Of a stretch of DNA of 36,975 nucleotides, positions 8,211-14,633 are shown piece by piece. The stretch is from Pseudomonadota bacterium (GTDB lineage Bacteria; Pseudomonadota; Gammaproteobacteria; Burkholderiales; Burkholderiaceae), in the NCBI GenBank assembly GCA_029777935.1, contig JAKORH010000013.1, positions 1 through 36,975 on the forward strand. The letters run 5' to 3'. The notes below the pieces were generated by a model. The model was not told the DNA's origin. It made no database searches and worked only from the letters and a program-made list of their open reading frames with translations. Positions within the stretch are counted from its first letter, which is position 1, and each line of letters opens with the position of its first letter. The translations under genes were made by a program, and so were the position numbers.

Positions 8211-8431
8211 TGGAACAATTGCCTCATGAGGCGCGCGGAGTGTAGCGGATGGCGCCGCCTATCGATCAAAAGGCGGGTAACGGGCCATTGCACCGATCCC
8301 AGACCGCAATTCGCCGCAAACGCCGTCACCACAGTGAGAGACGTACCGCACTCTGGGCACATTCGGTAGCGAGAATCTTCGTCGCGCGTCCGAGGTTCGC
8401 GATTCCGAATACGATCGCGCAAGTGTCAGCG
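8211..8431. other. Gene-less stretch upstream of the metal locus
   Basis: No gene is supported here. If the neighbour at 8432-9055 really ends at 8614, the gap grows to about 400 bases. It should hold the promoter of the metal-uptake operon. The only clear structure is the palindrome GCCTCATGAGGC (8221-8232), 11 bases before the first start codon. I saw no sequence I would call a Zur box. A 73-codon frame at 8201-8422 is not convincing as a gene. Confidence 0.5.
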
Positions 8432-9055
8432 TCAGAACGCGCACGCACGACCGCTATGGAGCACCTTTCTTAGCTTGCACGGACGTAGGCTTGTGGCTGG
8501 ACTGCGCGTGATGTCTCGTGGCCTCGAGCAGCCAATTGCCAGGAAGCAGCCGGTGCGGCTGCGAGCAATCGGCCCAATGCGGCGTCTAACTGACCGCGCC
8601 GGACAACGGCCAATCACCGCCAGCGATTCCCCCTGCTGCTTGATGTAGCGTCGATAGACGAAGCCCCAGGGGATCACGATCGGCATCAGGACCACGCCGG
8701 CAACGATGGCCCCGAAGTCGTCGACGAACGGCGTTGGCAGCTGTCCCGAGGACCACTGCGGCAGTCCGAAAGCGAGCAGCCAGGTCGTCTTCCACGCGAA
8801 TTCGAACAACAGCAGCGGAAGCATTTGCAGCGGATAGCGCAGTCCGACGAACGCAAGCAGCCACACGCCGCCCAGCTGGCTCGGGATTACGCCGCGCGCC
8901 ATCGGCTCGTGATCGAAGAGCACCGGCACGATCATTGGGCCCAACCCGACAACGAGGAAGAGGTAGGTGGCGCGCAACACGTAGAGTCGCAGCAGCGATA
9001 CCCCGCACTCAGTGTCCGCGGTCGAACGTGAAACAGACGCAGCAGTCGAGGCCAT
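8432..9055 (-). CDS. Four-helix membrane protein with a probable 3' frameshift
   Basis: The first 142 residues form a coherent small membrane protein with about four hydrophobic helices, including LYVLRATYLFLVVGLG and RYPLQMLPLLLFEFAWK. The frame as written continues for 65 more residues of Arg/Ser-rich, non-membrane sequence that looks like translated intergenic DNA. The switch falls at a run of five C (8629-8633, five G on the coding strand). Removing one base gives QQGNRWR and an immediate TGA at 8614-8616, for a 146-residue protein. That ending fits the style of this conserved hypothetical family as I recall it. So either a base was added in the run (sequencing or real mutation) or the tail is genuine. 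It starts 18 bases after the stop of the regulator gene at 9074. Function is unknown. Confidence 0.7.
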   Translation of the reverse strand: MASTAASVSRSTADTECGVSLLRLYVLRATYLFLVVGLGPMIVPVLFDHEPMARGVIPSQLGGVWLLAFVGLRYPLQMLPLLLFEFAWKTTWLLAFGLPQWSSGQLPTPFVDDFGAIVAGVVLMPIVIPWGFVYRRYIKQQGESLAVIGRCPARSVRRRIGPIARSRTGCFLAIGCSRPRDITRSPATSLRPCKLRKVLHSGRACAF

Positions 9056-9073
9056 GTCGATTCTCCCGAGGCA

Positions 9074-9319
9074 TCACGCCGCGCGCAGCGGCTTCAGCGC
9101 CTGTCGAGCGCGGGAATCCGGTTGGAATTGAAGCAAGTCGCCGGGTTGGCACCGAAGAACGTCGCAGATCGCCTCGAGCGTCGAAAAGCGGATCGCGCGC
9201 GCCTTTCCCGTCTTAAGGATCGAAAGATTTGCCAGCGTGATATCGATTCGTTCGGCGAGTTCCGTCAGAGTCATCCGCCGATCGTGAAGAAGATCGTCGA
9301 GCTTGACGATGATCGCCAC
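9074..9319 (-). CDS. Small Cro/C1-type HTH regulator, YozG-like
   Basis: This 81-residue protein is almost entirely one helix-turn-helix domain of the XRE/Cro family. The recognition region reads MTLTELAERIDITLANLSIL (residues 16-35), followed by the usual scaffold helices ending in LEAICDVLRCQPGDLLQF. Proteins of this size and sequence (YozG type) commonly sit beside a DUF2975 membrane protein, as here. Its GTG start comes one base after the DUF2975 stop, so the two are co-translated. It probably regulates its own operon; the inverted repeats at 9865-9888 are candidate sites. How the membrane partner affects it is not known. Confidence 0.9.
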   Translation of the reverse strand: MAIIVKLDDLLHDRRMTLTELAERIDITLANLSILKTGKARAIRFSTLEAICDVLRCQPGDLLQFQPDSRARQALKPLRAA

Positions 9320-9320
9320 G

Positions 9321-9839
9321 TCACACCGTCCCTTCCAGATCGTTGCGCATCCGTGCGCCTTCGGCGAAGACCCGCGCGAGGATGAAGGTGAGAATCACGG
9401 CCAGCCAGCCGCTGACCGAAACGCCTGCATCCAGGTGCAGCGGGTGGGCGGGGGTCGACATCGCTTCGCCGATGCTGCCGATAGTGAGGCTGACGAGTTG
9501 CAGAGCGAGCAGCACCCAGGCGATGGTTTGCAGGCGGTCAGCGTTTGCCGCGACGAACGGATCTCCGCTGCGCACCGTTTCGACGATCGCAAGCAGCCGC
9601 ACGAGGACGACCCAATGGAGCGGGATCGCGACCAGGCCGAGGACGGCGATCGCACGCATCCCCGTTAGCAGGGGACGGACCTCGGAGGACGGGGGAATGC
9701 CCAGCGCGGTGAACGTCCATTGCTCGGCGACGATGGTGGCAATCAGCAGCGCGAGGATCCCGGCGCCGAACAGCCAGTTGAGGATGATAAGGATGCGCAA
9801 GAAGGCTTGCGCCAGCGGCAGCGTCGACGTTGGTTTCAC
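9321..9839 (-). CDS. DUF2975 four-helix membrane protein
   Basis: This 172-residue protein has four transmembrane helices (about residues 12-35, 58-80, 100-122 and 138-160). It carries the RSGDPFVAANADRLQTIAWVLL block that marks the DUF2975 family. It is the usual partner of a YozG-like regulator, which follows with a one-base gap. The start is GTG at 9837-9839 with a strong GGAGGGGG upstream. An open frame extends further upstream to 10034, but that part lacks family similarity and would cover the promoter. The role is unknown; membrane sensing coupled to the regulator is a reasonable guess from the pairing. Confidence 0.88.
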   Translation of the reverse strand: MKPTSTLPLAQAFLRILIILNWLFGAGILALLIATIVAEQWTFTALGIPPSSEVRPLLTGMRAIAVLGLVAIPLHWVVLVRLLAIVETVRSGDPFVAANADRLQTIAWVLLALQLVSLTIGSIGEAMSTPAHPLHLDAGVSVSGWLAVILTFILARVFAEGARMRNDLEGTV

Positions 9840-10217
9840 CGTGAGGCCCCCTCCGAAGTAATATCGATAAACGATGTGCTGATTATCGTTTTTCGGCAAC
9901 CCCAGGCCACTGCGGCAGGGATACAGGCGGCGCTGAATGCCGCTCTTGGCCGCAGCGAGAATTCCCCTGCTCTTTGCTCCAAGGCGCACCTTGCGCTGCG
10001 CCGATGGGTCGCCCTGAAATCGCTTTGAATGCATCGAGCCGCGAAGCCTTTCGGCGCCCTCGGTGATCCGACTATATTTGTCTCACCGGGGACGGTCTGC
10101 CTCCAACGGTCTGGCGACGTCGAAGCTCGGGGCTTTTGAGCGAGTTGGGGCCAACGTGCCGGCGGGGCTGGGCTCGGCCTCGCGAAATGAGGCGGTTCTT
10201 CTTGAGAGGGATCGGGC
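9840..10217. other. Divergent intergenic region
   Basis: This 378-base region separates the DUF2975 operon (leftward) from the TonB receptor gene (rightward). It contains the inverted repeats near the DUF2975 start described separately, and a GAGAGGG ribosome site just before the receptor. I saw no RNA gene or further coding sequence. Promoters for both directions must lie here but were not resolved. Confidence 0.5.
9865..9888. promoter_or_regulatory. Candidate operator upstream of the DUF2975-regulator operon
   Basis: CGATAA (9865-9870) is mirrored by TTATCG (9883-9888), and a nested ACGAT/ATCGT pair lies in the same stretch. This AT-rich island begins 25 bases upstream of the DUF2975 start in otherwise GC-rich DNA. 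It is a natural place for the small HTH regulator to bind. No binding data are implied. Confidence 0.4.
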
Positions 10218-12635
10218 ATGGAGACGTCGAATCGCGCGGCTGCGGTGACGATTGCGGGAACTGCCTTCGCTGTTACGTTTGGCGGGGGCTCGGCCTCCGC
10301 CGTCCTGGCGAGCGGACTCGTCCTTCTCGGTGTGACCCTCTCGCCCACGACCGCGCGCGCCCAGGACGCCGAGGCTCCGGTCACGCTCGAACCCGTTGTG
10401 GTGCAGGCGCGGCGCCGCGACGAGAAACTGATGGAAGCGCCGATTGCGGTTACCGAGCAGACTGGCGAGCAGTTGCGCGAGCAGAACGCCGTATTGTTCG
10501 AGGACATCGCGCGCCTTGTGCCCAACCTGCGCATGATGCAATCGCCGCAATCGGTGTCGGCGCTCGACATCACCTTGCGAGGACAGACGGCGATCCGCTC
10601 CGCCATCAACTATGACGCCGCCGTCGGCCTGTACATCGACGGCGTCTATGTCGCCGACGGCCAGGCGGCCATGGGCACGCTGCTCGACATCGACAACGTG
10701 CAGGTGGTGCGCGGCGCACAAGGGACGCAGTTCGGGCGGAACAACACCGGAGGCGCGATCCTGGTCACGACCCGCCGGCCGCAGCTCGGGGTCGCTTTCG
10801 CCGAGGCGGCAGTCGAGGCCGGCAACTCAGGGCTGTTCACGGGCCGCGCGATCGCGAACGTGCCGCTCGGCGACAGGCTCGCGCTGCGCCTGGCGTACCA
10901 GGACAACGAACGCGACGGCTATGGTTCCAGCATCGCGAGTGGTCAGAACGATTTCGCCAACCAGCATCGCTATCAGGCGCGCGCCAGCGCGCTGTGGAAG
11001 CCGGGCGCCGGCTTCGAGGCGTTCATGACCTACGAGCACTTTGAGGCCAGGGAGGCGGGAGCGCTGCTGCATCCGCTGCGCGGCACGTTGGTCGAGCAGA
11101 TCGGCCAGGCCATCGACCAGCTTCAGCAAGCGGGTCAACTACCACTCGGCATTGCGTCAGTTTTGTTTCCCCCCGGCCTCTACCAGACCGATTCGAATCG
11201 TCCGTCTCACGATCGCAGCCACCTCGACGCAGCGCAGTTGACTCTGACGCAGTCGCTCGGCGAAGCCGCGCGCGCCAAGTTGATCCTCGCGTATCGACGC
11301 CTCGCCAACGACACGGCGATCGACGTCGACGCCAGTTCGCTGCCGTTCGCCGACACGTTGCTTGCCAACACCTCGCGCCAGAAGAGCGCGGAACTGCAAC
11401 TGTCGGGCGCGGCGCTCGACCGGCGGCTCGACTGGGTCGGCGGGCTGTACTGGTTTCGCGACGACGGCAGCGCGCCCTCGGTGATCCCTGCGCAGCCGCA
11501 GGCGTACCAGTCGCTGTTCCAGTCGCTGGGTGTGCTGCAGATCGTGCCGTTTCCGGTCGTCGAGACCAACTCGGTGCGCAACGATTCGAGTGCCGCGTTT
11601 GTTCACGGTGAGTACAAGCTGACGGATCGTTGGGCTGTTGCGGCGGGCGTGCGGCGCACGGTCGACCAGCGCCGGCTGAGCGAGAACACTTATGCCGACA
11701 CCCCAATCGGGCAGGCCTGTACGATCATCGACGCGGACACCGGGCTGCCGCCGGGATTCCCGAATCCAACGCCGTGCCCTCCGTTCGACAAGCGGGTCGG
11801 CTTCTCATACTGGTCGTGGGAGTTCTCGACTCGCTACCGAGTGAGCGACACCATCAATACCTACTTCCGCACCGGACGCGGACAGCGCTCGGGTGGCTGG
11901 AACGTCCCGGTCAACACGTTCCAGGATCAACCGTTCCGTCCGGAGCAGTTGACCGACTTCGAATTCGGCATCAAGGTGCAGGCACTCGGCGGCGCGTGGC
12001 TGACCACGGCCGACGTGTTCTACAGCGACTATCGGGACATGCAGCGCCTGATGCCGAGCCTCGTCGGGGGAACGCCGACCACATTCGTCGTCAATGCCGG
12101 CAAGGCACGTGTCGGCGGCGCCGAGGTCGAATCGACACTGCTGCTGTCGCGGCACTGGCTGCTGCAAGGCGCGTTTGGCTGGACCGCTGCGCGTTATCGT
12201 GAATTCCTCTTCACACCGGTTCCGGGTGGCCCGGCGATCGATCTTTCCGGCAACGCGTTCTATCAGACGCCGAAGTTCAACGTCGGACTCGGCGTCGGCT
12301 ATGAACGCGCGCTCGCCGGCGGGAGGCTGCGCGCGAACGCCAATTACGCGTGGCAGGACAAGGTGCAGTTCAGCGTCATCAACGACTTCAACAACCAGGG
12401 TGCCTACGGCACTCTCAACGCCAGGCTTGCGTATTCGTTCGGCGGTCGCGACCAGTGGGAGGTCGTGGCGTTCGGCACCAACCTGACCGGACGCCGCTAC
12501 GCAATCACGGGCGGCAGCGTCGTGGTTCCGGACCCGAGCGGAACCGGAACATCGGCCGCCACGTCGTGGCAGATCCCGGGTCCGCCGCGCTTCTGGGGCG
12601 TCGGACTGCGCTACCAGTTCGATTCGCACGGCTGA
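10218..12635 (+). CDS. TonB-dependent outer-membrane receptor
   Basis: This 805-residue active transporter takes a substrate across the outer membrane using energy from TonB-ExbBD. It has an unusually long leader (about 49 residues, cut near ARAQD) and a TonB-box-like EPVVVQARR at about residues 57-65. The plug domain runs to about residue 190 and contains GLYIDGVYV and the QVVRGAQGTQFGRNNTGGAI signature. A roughly 600-residue 22-strand barrel ends in FWGVGLRYQFDSHG. The plug and barrel style matches the broad receptor group common in sphingomonads and environmental betaproteobacteria; the substrate cannot be read. It is followed within 12 bases by an Omp85-family gene. The last residue is Gly, so the usual terminal Phe signal is displaced by four residues. 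Confidence 0.93.
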   Translation: METSNRAAAVTIAGTAFAVTFGGGSASAVLASGLVLLGVTLSPTTARAQDAEAPVTLEPVVVQARRRDEKLMEAPIAVTEQTGEQLREQNAVLFEDIARLVPNLRMMQSPQSVSALDITLRGQTAIRSAINYDAAVGLYIDGVYVADGQAAMGTLLDIDNVQVVRGAQGTQFGRNNTGGAILVTTRRPQLGVAFAEAAVEAGNSGLFTGRAIANVPLGDRLALRLAYQDNERDGYGSSIASGQNDFANQHRYQARASALWKPGAGFEAFMTYEHFEAREAGALLHPLRGTLVEQIGQAIDQLQQAGQLPLGIASVLFPPGLYQTDSNRPSHDRSHLDAAQLTLTQSLGEAARAKLILAYRRLANDTAIDVDASSLPFADTLLANTSRQKSAELQLSGAALDRRLDWVGGLYWFRDDGSAPSVIPAQPQAYQSLFQSLGVLQIVPFPVVETNSVRNDSSAAFVHGEYKLTDRWAVAAGVRRTVDQRRLSENTYADTPIGQACTIIDADTGLPPGFPNPTPCPPFDKRVGFSYWSWEFSTRYRVSDTINTYFRTGRGQRSGGWNVPVNTFQDQPFRPEQLTDFEFGIKVQALGGAWLTTADVFYSDYRDMQRLMPSLVGGTPTTFVVNAGKARVGGAEVESTLLLSRHWLLQGAFGWTAARYREFLFTPVPGGPAIDLSGNAFYQTPKFNVGLGVGYERALAGGRLRANANYAWQDKVQFSVINDFNNQGAYGTLNARLAYSFGGRDQWEVVAFGTNLTGRRYAITGGSVVVPDPSGTGTSAATSWQIPGPPRFWGVGLRYQFDSHG

Positions 12636-12646
12636 AGCGCTCGTTC

Positions 12647-13918
12647 GTGCAATCGAACCGCCCGCAGCGCACCGCGGCGGCCATCGCGAGCCTTTGGCTG
12701 AGCTGCACCGCGCTCGCAGCCGAGACTCCGAGTCTCGTGTCGGCGACGGAGGCGGTCGAACCGGCTCGCGCGACGAGTTTCAATCTGGACCGTCTGCCGT
12801 TCATACCGGTGCCGGAGATCGATACGTCGCCGCACAGCGGCGTGACGCTTGGGCTGATTCCGGTCGTGCTTTCGTACGACGAGCGTGGCCACATCGACCG
12901 CATCCTCGCGCCGGACGTCATCCACAGCCAGTACTTCGGCTGGGGCGCTCGCTGGCGAACCTTCAGCTATCCGTCCGACGATGAGCGCTGGTCGGTGGTC
13001 GCGGGCGGCAAGCAGCGCGTCGAGCGCGAGTTCAACGCCGTGTACGACCTCGGGCTGAGCCGCGGTGACCACTGGTCCTGGAGCGCACACGCGATGTTCG
13101 ATCGCAGCGGCACCGGACGCTTCTTCGGGCTTGGCAACGCATCGCCACGTACGAAAGAGACCACGTTCGTCGATCAGCAGACACGGGTTGAAGTCACCGC
13201 CGGGCGCAACTTCACGCGCGAGATGCAACTCGCGTATCTGGTGCGCGCAGACTCGATACGAATCGAGCGCGGCGTGCTCGGTTTTCTGCCGTCGATCGAG
13301 GACGTGTACCCGCGCCTGCAGGGCGTAGGCGAGGTGCACGAACTGCAGCAACGGCTGACGCTGACCTACGACACGCGCGATTCGGTGGCCGTGCCGCGCC
13401 GCGGTGAGCGGCTCGCCGCGTTCGCCGGTATTGCCACGCATTCGCTCGGCAAGCCGATGTATTCGTACGTCGGCGCCGACGGAACCTGGCTATGGCCGAT
13501 CGGCCCCGACGTGACGCTGGTCGCGCACGCGGCTGCACGCGTGATGCCGAGCTACGCGGACGCGCCGTTCTGGGCCTTGTCCTCGATCGGTGGCGACCGA
13601 AGCGTGGTGGCCGAAGCGCAGCCACTGCGGTCGTATGGCGCCGGCCGCTTTGTCGACCGCAACAGCGTATCGGCCAGCGTCGAGGCGCGGAGCTGGGTCC
13701 GGAGCTTTCACCTGTTCGGCACCGATTTGAAGCTGGTGCTGGCGCCGTTCGTCGACGCAGGGAAGGTGTTCAGATCCGGCAGCCCGGCATCGCACGCTCA
13801 CGTCGGGAGCGGAATGGGTTTCCGGCTGGTCGCAATCCCGTTCGTGGTCGGGTATCTCGACGTCGGGTACGGGCGCGAAGGTCTAGCGGTTTTTAGCGGG
13901 ATCGATTACCCGTTCTGA
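12647..13918 (+). CDS. Omp85-superfamily outer-membrane barrel (BamA/TamA C-terminal type)
   Basis: This protein of about 423 residues has a signal peptide (cut near ALAAET) and then a region similar to the C-terminal 16-strand barrel of BamA/TamA (surface antigen D15). No POTRA repeats fit before the barrel. Visible marks are TYDTRDSVAVPRRGERL near the middle, FVDAGKVF, and the closing GIDYPF, whose terminal Phe is a barrel-assembly signal. The start is uncertain: GTG at 12647 gives a good signal peptide, while CTG at 12632 would overlap the receptor stop. The neighbour suggests a shared transcript and a possible joint role at the outer membrane. Single-domain Omp85 proteins have varied or unknown functions. 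Confidence 0.82.
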   Translation: MQSNRPQRTAAAIASLWLSCTALAAETPSLVSATEAVEPARATSFNLDRLPFIPVPEIDTSPHSGVTLGLIPVVLSYDERGHIDRILAPDVIHSQYFGWGARWRTFSYPSDDERWSVVAGGKQRVEREFNAVYDLGLSRGDHWSWSAHAMFDRSGTGRFFGLGNASPRTKETTFVDQQTRVEVTAGRNFTREMQLAYLVRADSIRIERGVLGFLPSIEDVYPRLQGVGEVHELQQRLTLTYDTRDSVAVPRRGERLAAFAGIATHSLGKPMYSYVGADGTWLWPIGPDVTLVAHAAARVMPSYADAPFWALSSIGGDRSVVAEAQPLRSYGAGRFVDRNSVSASVEARSWVRSFHLFGTDLKLVLAPFVDAGKVFRSGSPASHAHVGSGMGFRLVAIPFVVGYLDVGYGREGLAVFSGIDYPF

Positions 13919-13938
13919 ACGGGCGCAGGCGGTTCACC

Positions 13939-13966
13939 TTGCAAACAAAGTCCGATTCAGTACCAT
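13939..13966 (+). promoter_or_regulatory. Candidate promoter for the toxin-antitoxin pair
   Basis: TTGCAA (13939-13944) and TACCAT (13961-13966) are spaced by 16 bases, each matching four of six consensus bases. Transcription would start near 13973. That fits translation from ATG 13995 rather than the upstream ATG at 13965. Confidence 0.35.
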
Positions 13967-13994
13967 GATCAGCACGCTTGCCGTGGAGTTGCAG

Positions 13995-14225
13995 ATGCAG
14001 CCATTTGATCGGATCACCCGGCGCCCGGACGTCATGGGCGGAAAAGCCTGCATCCGCGGGATGCGCGTTACCGTTGGAATGATCGTCGGCCAGATCGGCG
14101 CGGGGCGCGCCGTTGACGAACTGCTTGCCGACTATCCGTATCTGGAGCGCGAGGACATCTATCAGGCCCTTCGTTATGCGGCGTGGTGCGCCGAGGAGCA
14201 AGAAATCGACCTCGCCGCGAAATGA
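13995..14225 (+). CDS. DUF433-family antitoxin
   Basis: This 76-residue protein of the DUF433 family has a winged-HTH-like fold and typically acts as the antitoxin and DNA-binding partner of a PIN-like nuclease (VapB45 type). The family core GKACIRGMRVTVGMIVGQI is at about residues 17-35. The helix pattern continues through LLADYPYLEREDIYQALRYA. I chose ATG 13995 because GGAG at 13985-13988 is ideally placed and the conserved region starts just after it. An in-frame ATG at 13965 lacks a ribosome site. The stop overlaps the toxin start (ATGA), as is usual for such pairs. Confidence 0.9.
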   Translation: MQPFDRITRRPDVMGGKACIRGMRVTVGMIVGQIGAGRAVDELLADYPYLEREDIYQALRYAAWCAEEQEIDLAAK

Positions 14226-14605
14226 CCGGGGTGAAGGTTCTCGTCGACATGAATCTTTCGCCGCGATGGGTCGACTTCCTTGTCGGAAACGGACTCGAAG
14301 CGGTTCACTGGTCCACGGTCGGTTCATGCACCGCAACGGATCGCCAGATCATGGCCTGGGCCAAAGCAAACGGATCCGTCGTCCTCACTCATGATCTGGA
14401 TTTCGGCGCCATTCTTGCGGCGACGGAGGGAGATCGACCCAGCGTGGTCCAGCTTCGAGCGGAGGACCTGAACCCGAATCGCATCGGCCGTCAAGTCGTG
14501 GCGGCACTGCACAAACTCCGGATTGAGTTGGGGCAAGGCGCGCTGGTCACCGTCGACGCAGCGCGAATGCGCCTCCGCCTGTTGCCGCTGCCGCGCAAGT
14601 CTTGA
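14222..14605 (+). CDS. DUF5615 PIN-like toxin
   Basis: This 127-residue PIN-like (Mut7-C/DUF5615) protein is the predicted RNA-cleaving toxin partner of the DUF433 protein. It begins KVLVDMNLSP with Asp9 and carries THDLDFG with Asp58 and Asp60, the acidic residues expected to hold the catalytic metal. It overlaps the antitoxin gene by four bases, so the two are translated together. An earlier in-frame start at 14183 would lie within the antitoxin and lacks family similarity. Toxicity and RNA target are not known from sequence. The pair stands alone between an outer-membrane gene and purL, consistent with a small acquired module. Confidence 0.9.
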   Translation: MTGVKVLVDMNLSPRWVDFLVGNGLEAVHWSTVGSCTATDRQIMAWAKANGSVVLTHDLDFGAILAATEGDRPSVVQLRAEDLNPNRIGRQVVAALHKLRIELGQGALVTVDAARMRLRLLPLPRKS

Positions 14606-14633
14606 GCCACAGGATCAGCGGTAGCAACTTCGC

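Noticed and set aside
8221..8232. GCCTCATGAGGC palindrome as a Zur operator
   Set aside because: It does not match the AT-rich Zur consensus I know, and it lies at the ribosome site. It is mentioned only as structure.
8201..8422. A 73-codon minus-strand frame containing CPECGTS
   Set aside because: It overlaps the start of the DUF2946-like gene, has no ribosome site, and resembles no zinc-ribbon protein beyond the short CxxC. It is probably chance coding in the promoter region.
9840..10034. N-terminal extension of the DUF2975 frame upstream of 9839
   Set aside because: The added 65 residues lack hydrophobic or family character and would cover the AT-rich operator. GTG 9839 has a strong ribosome site.
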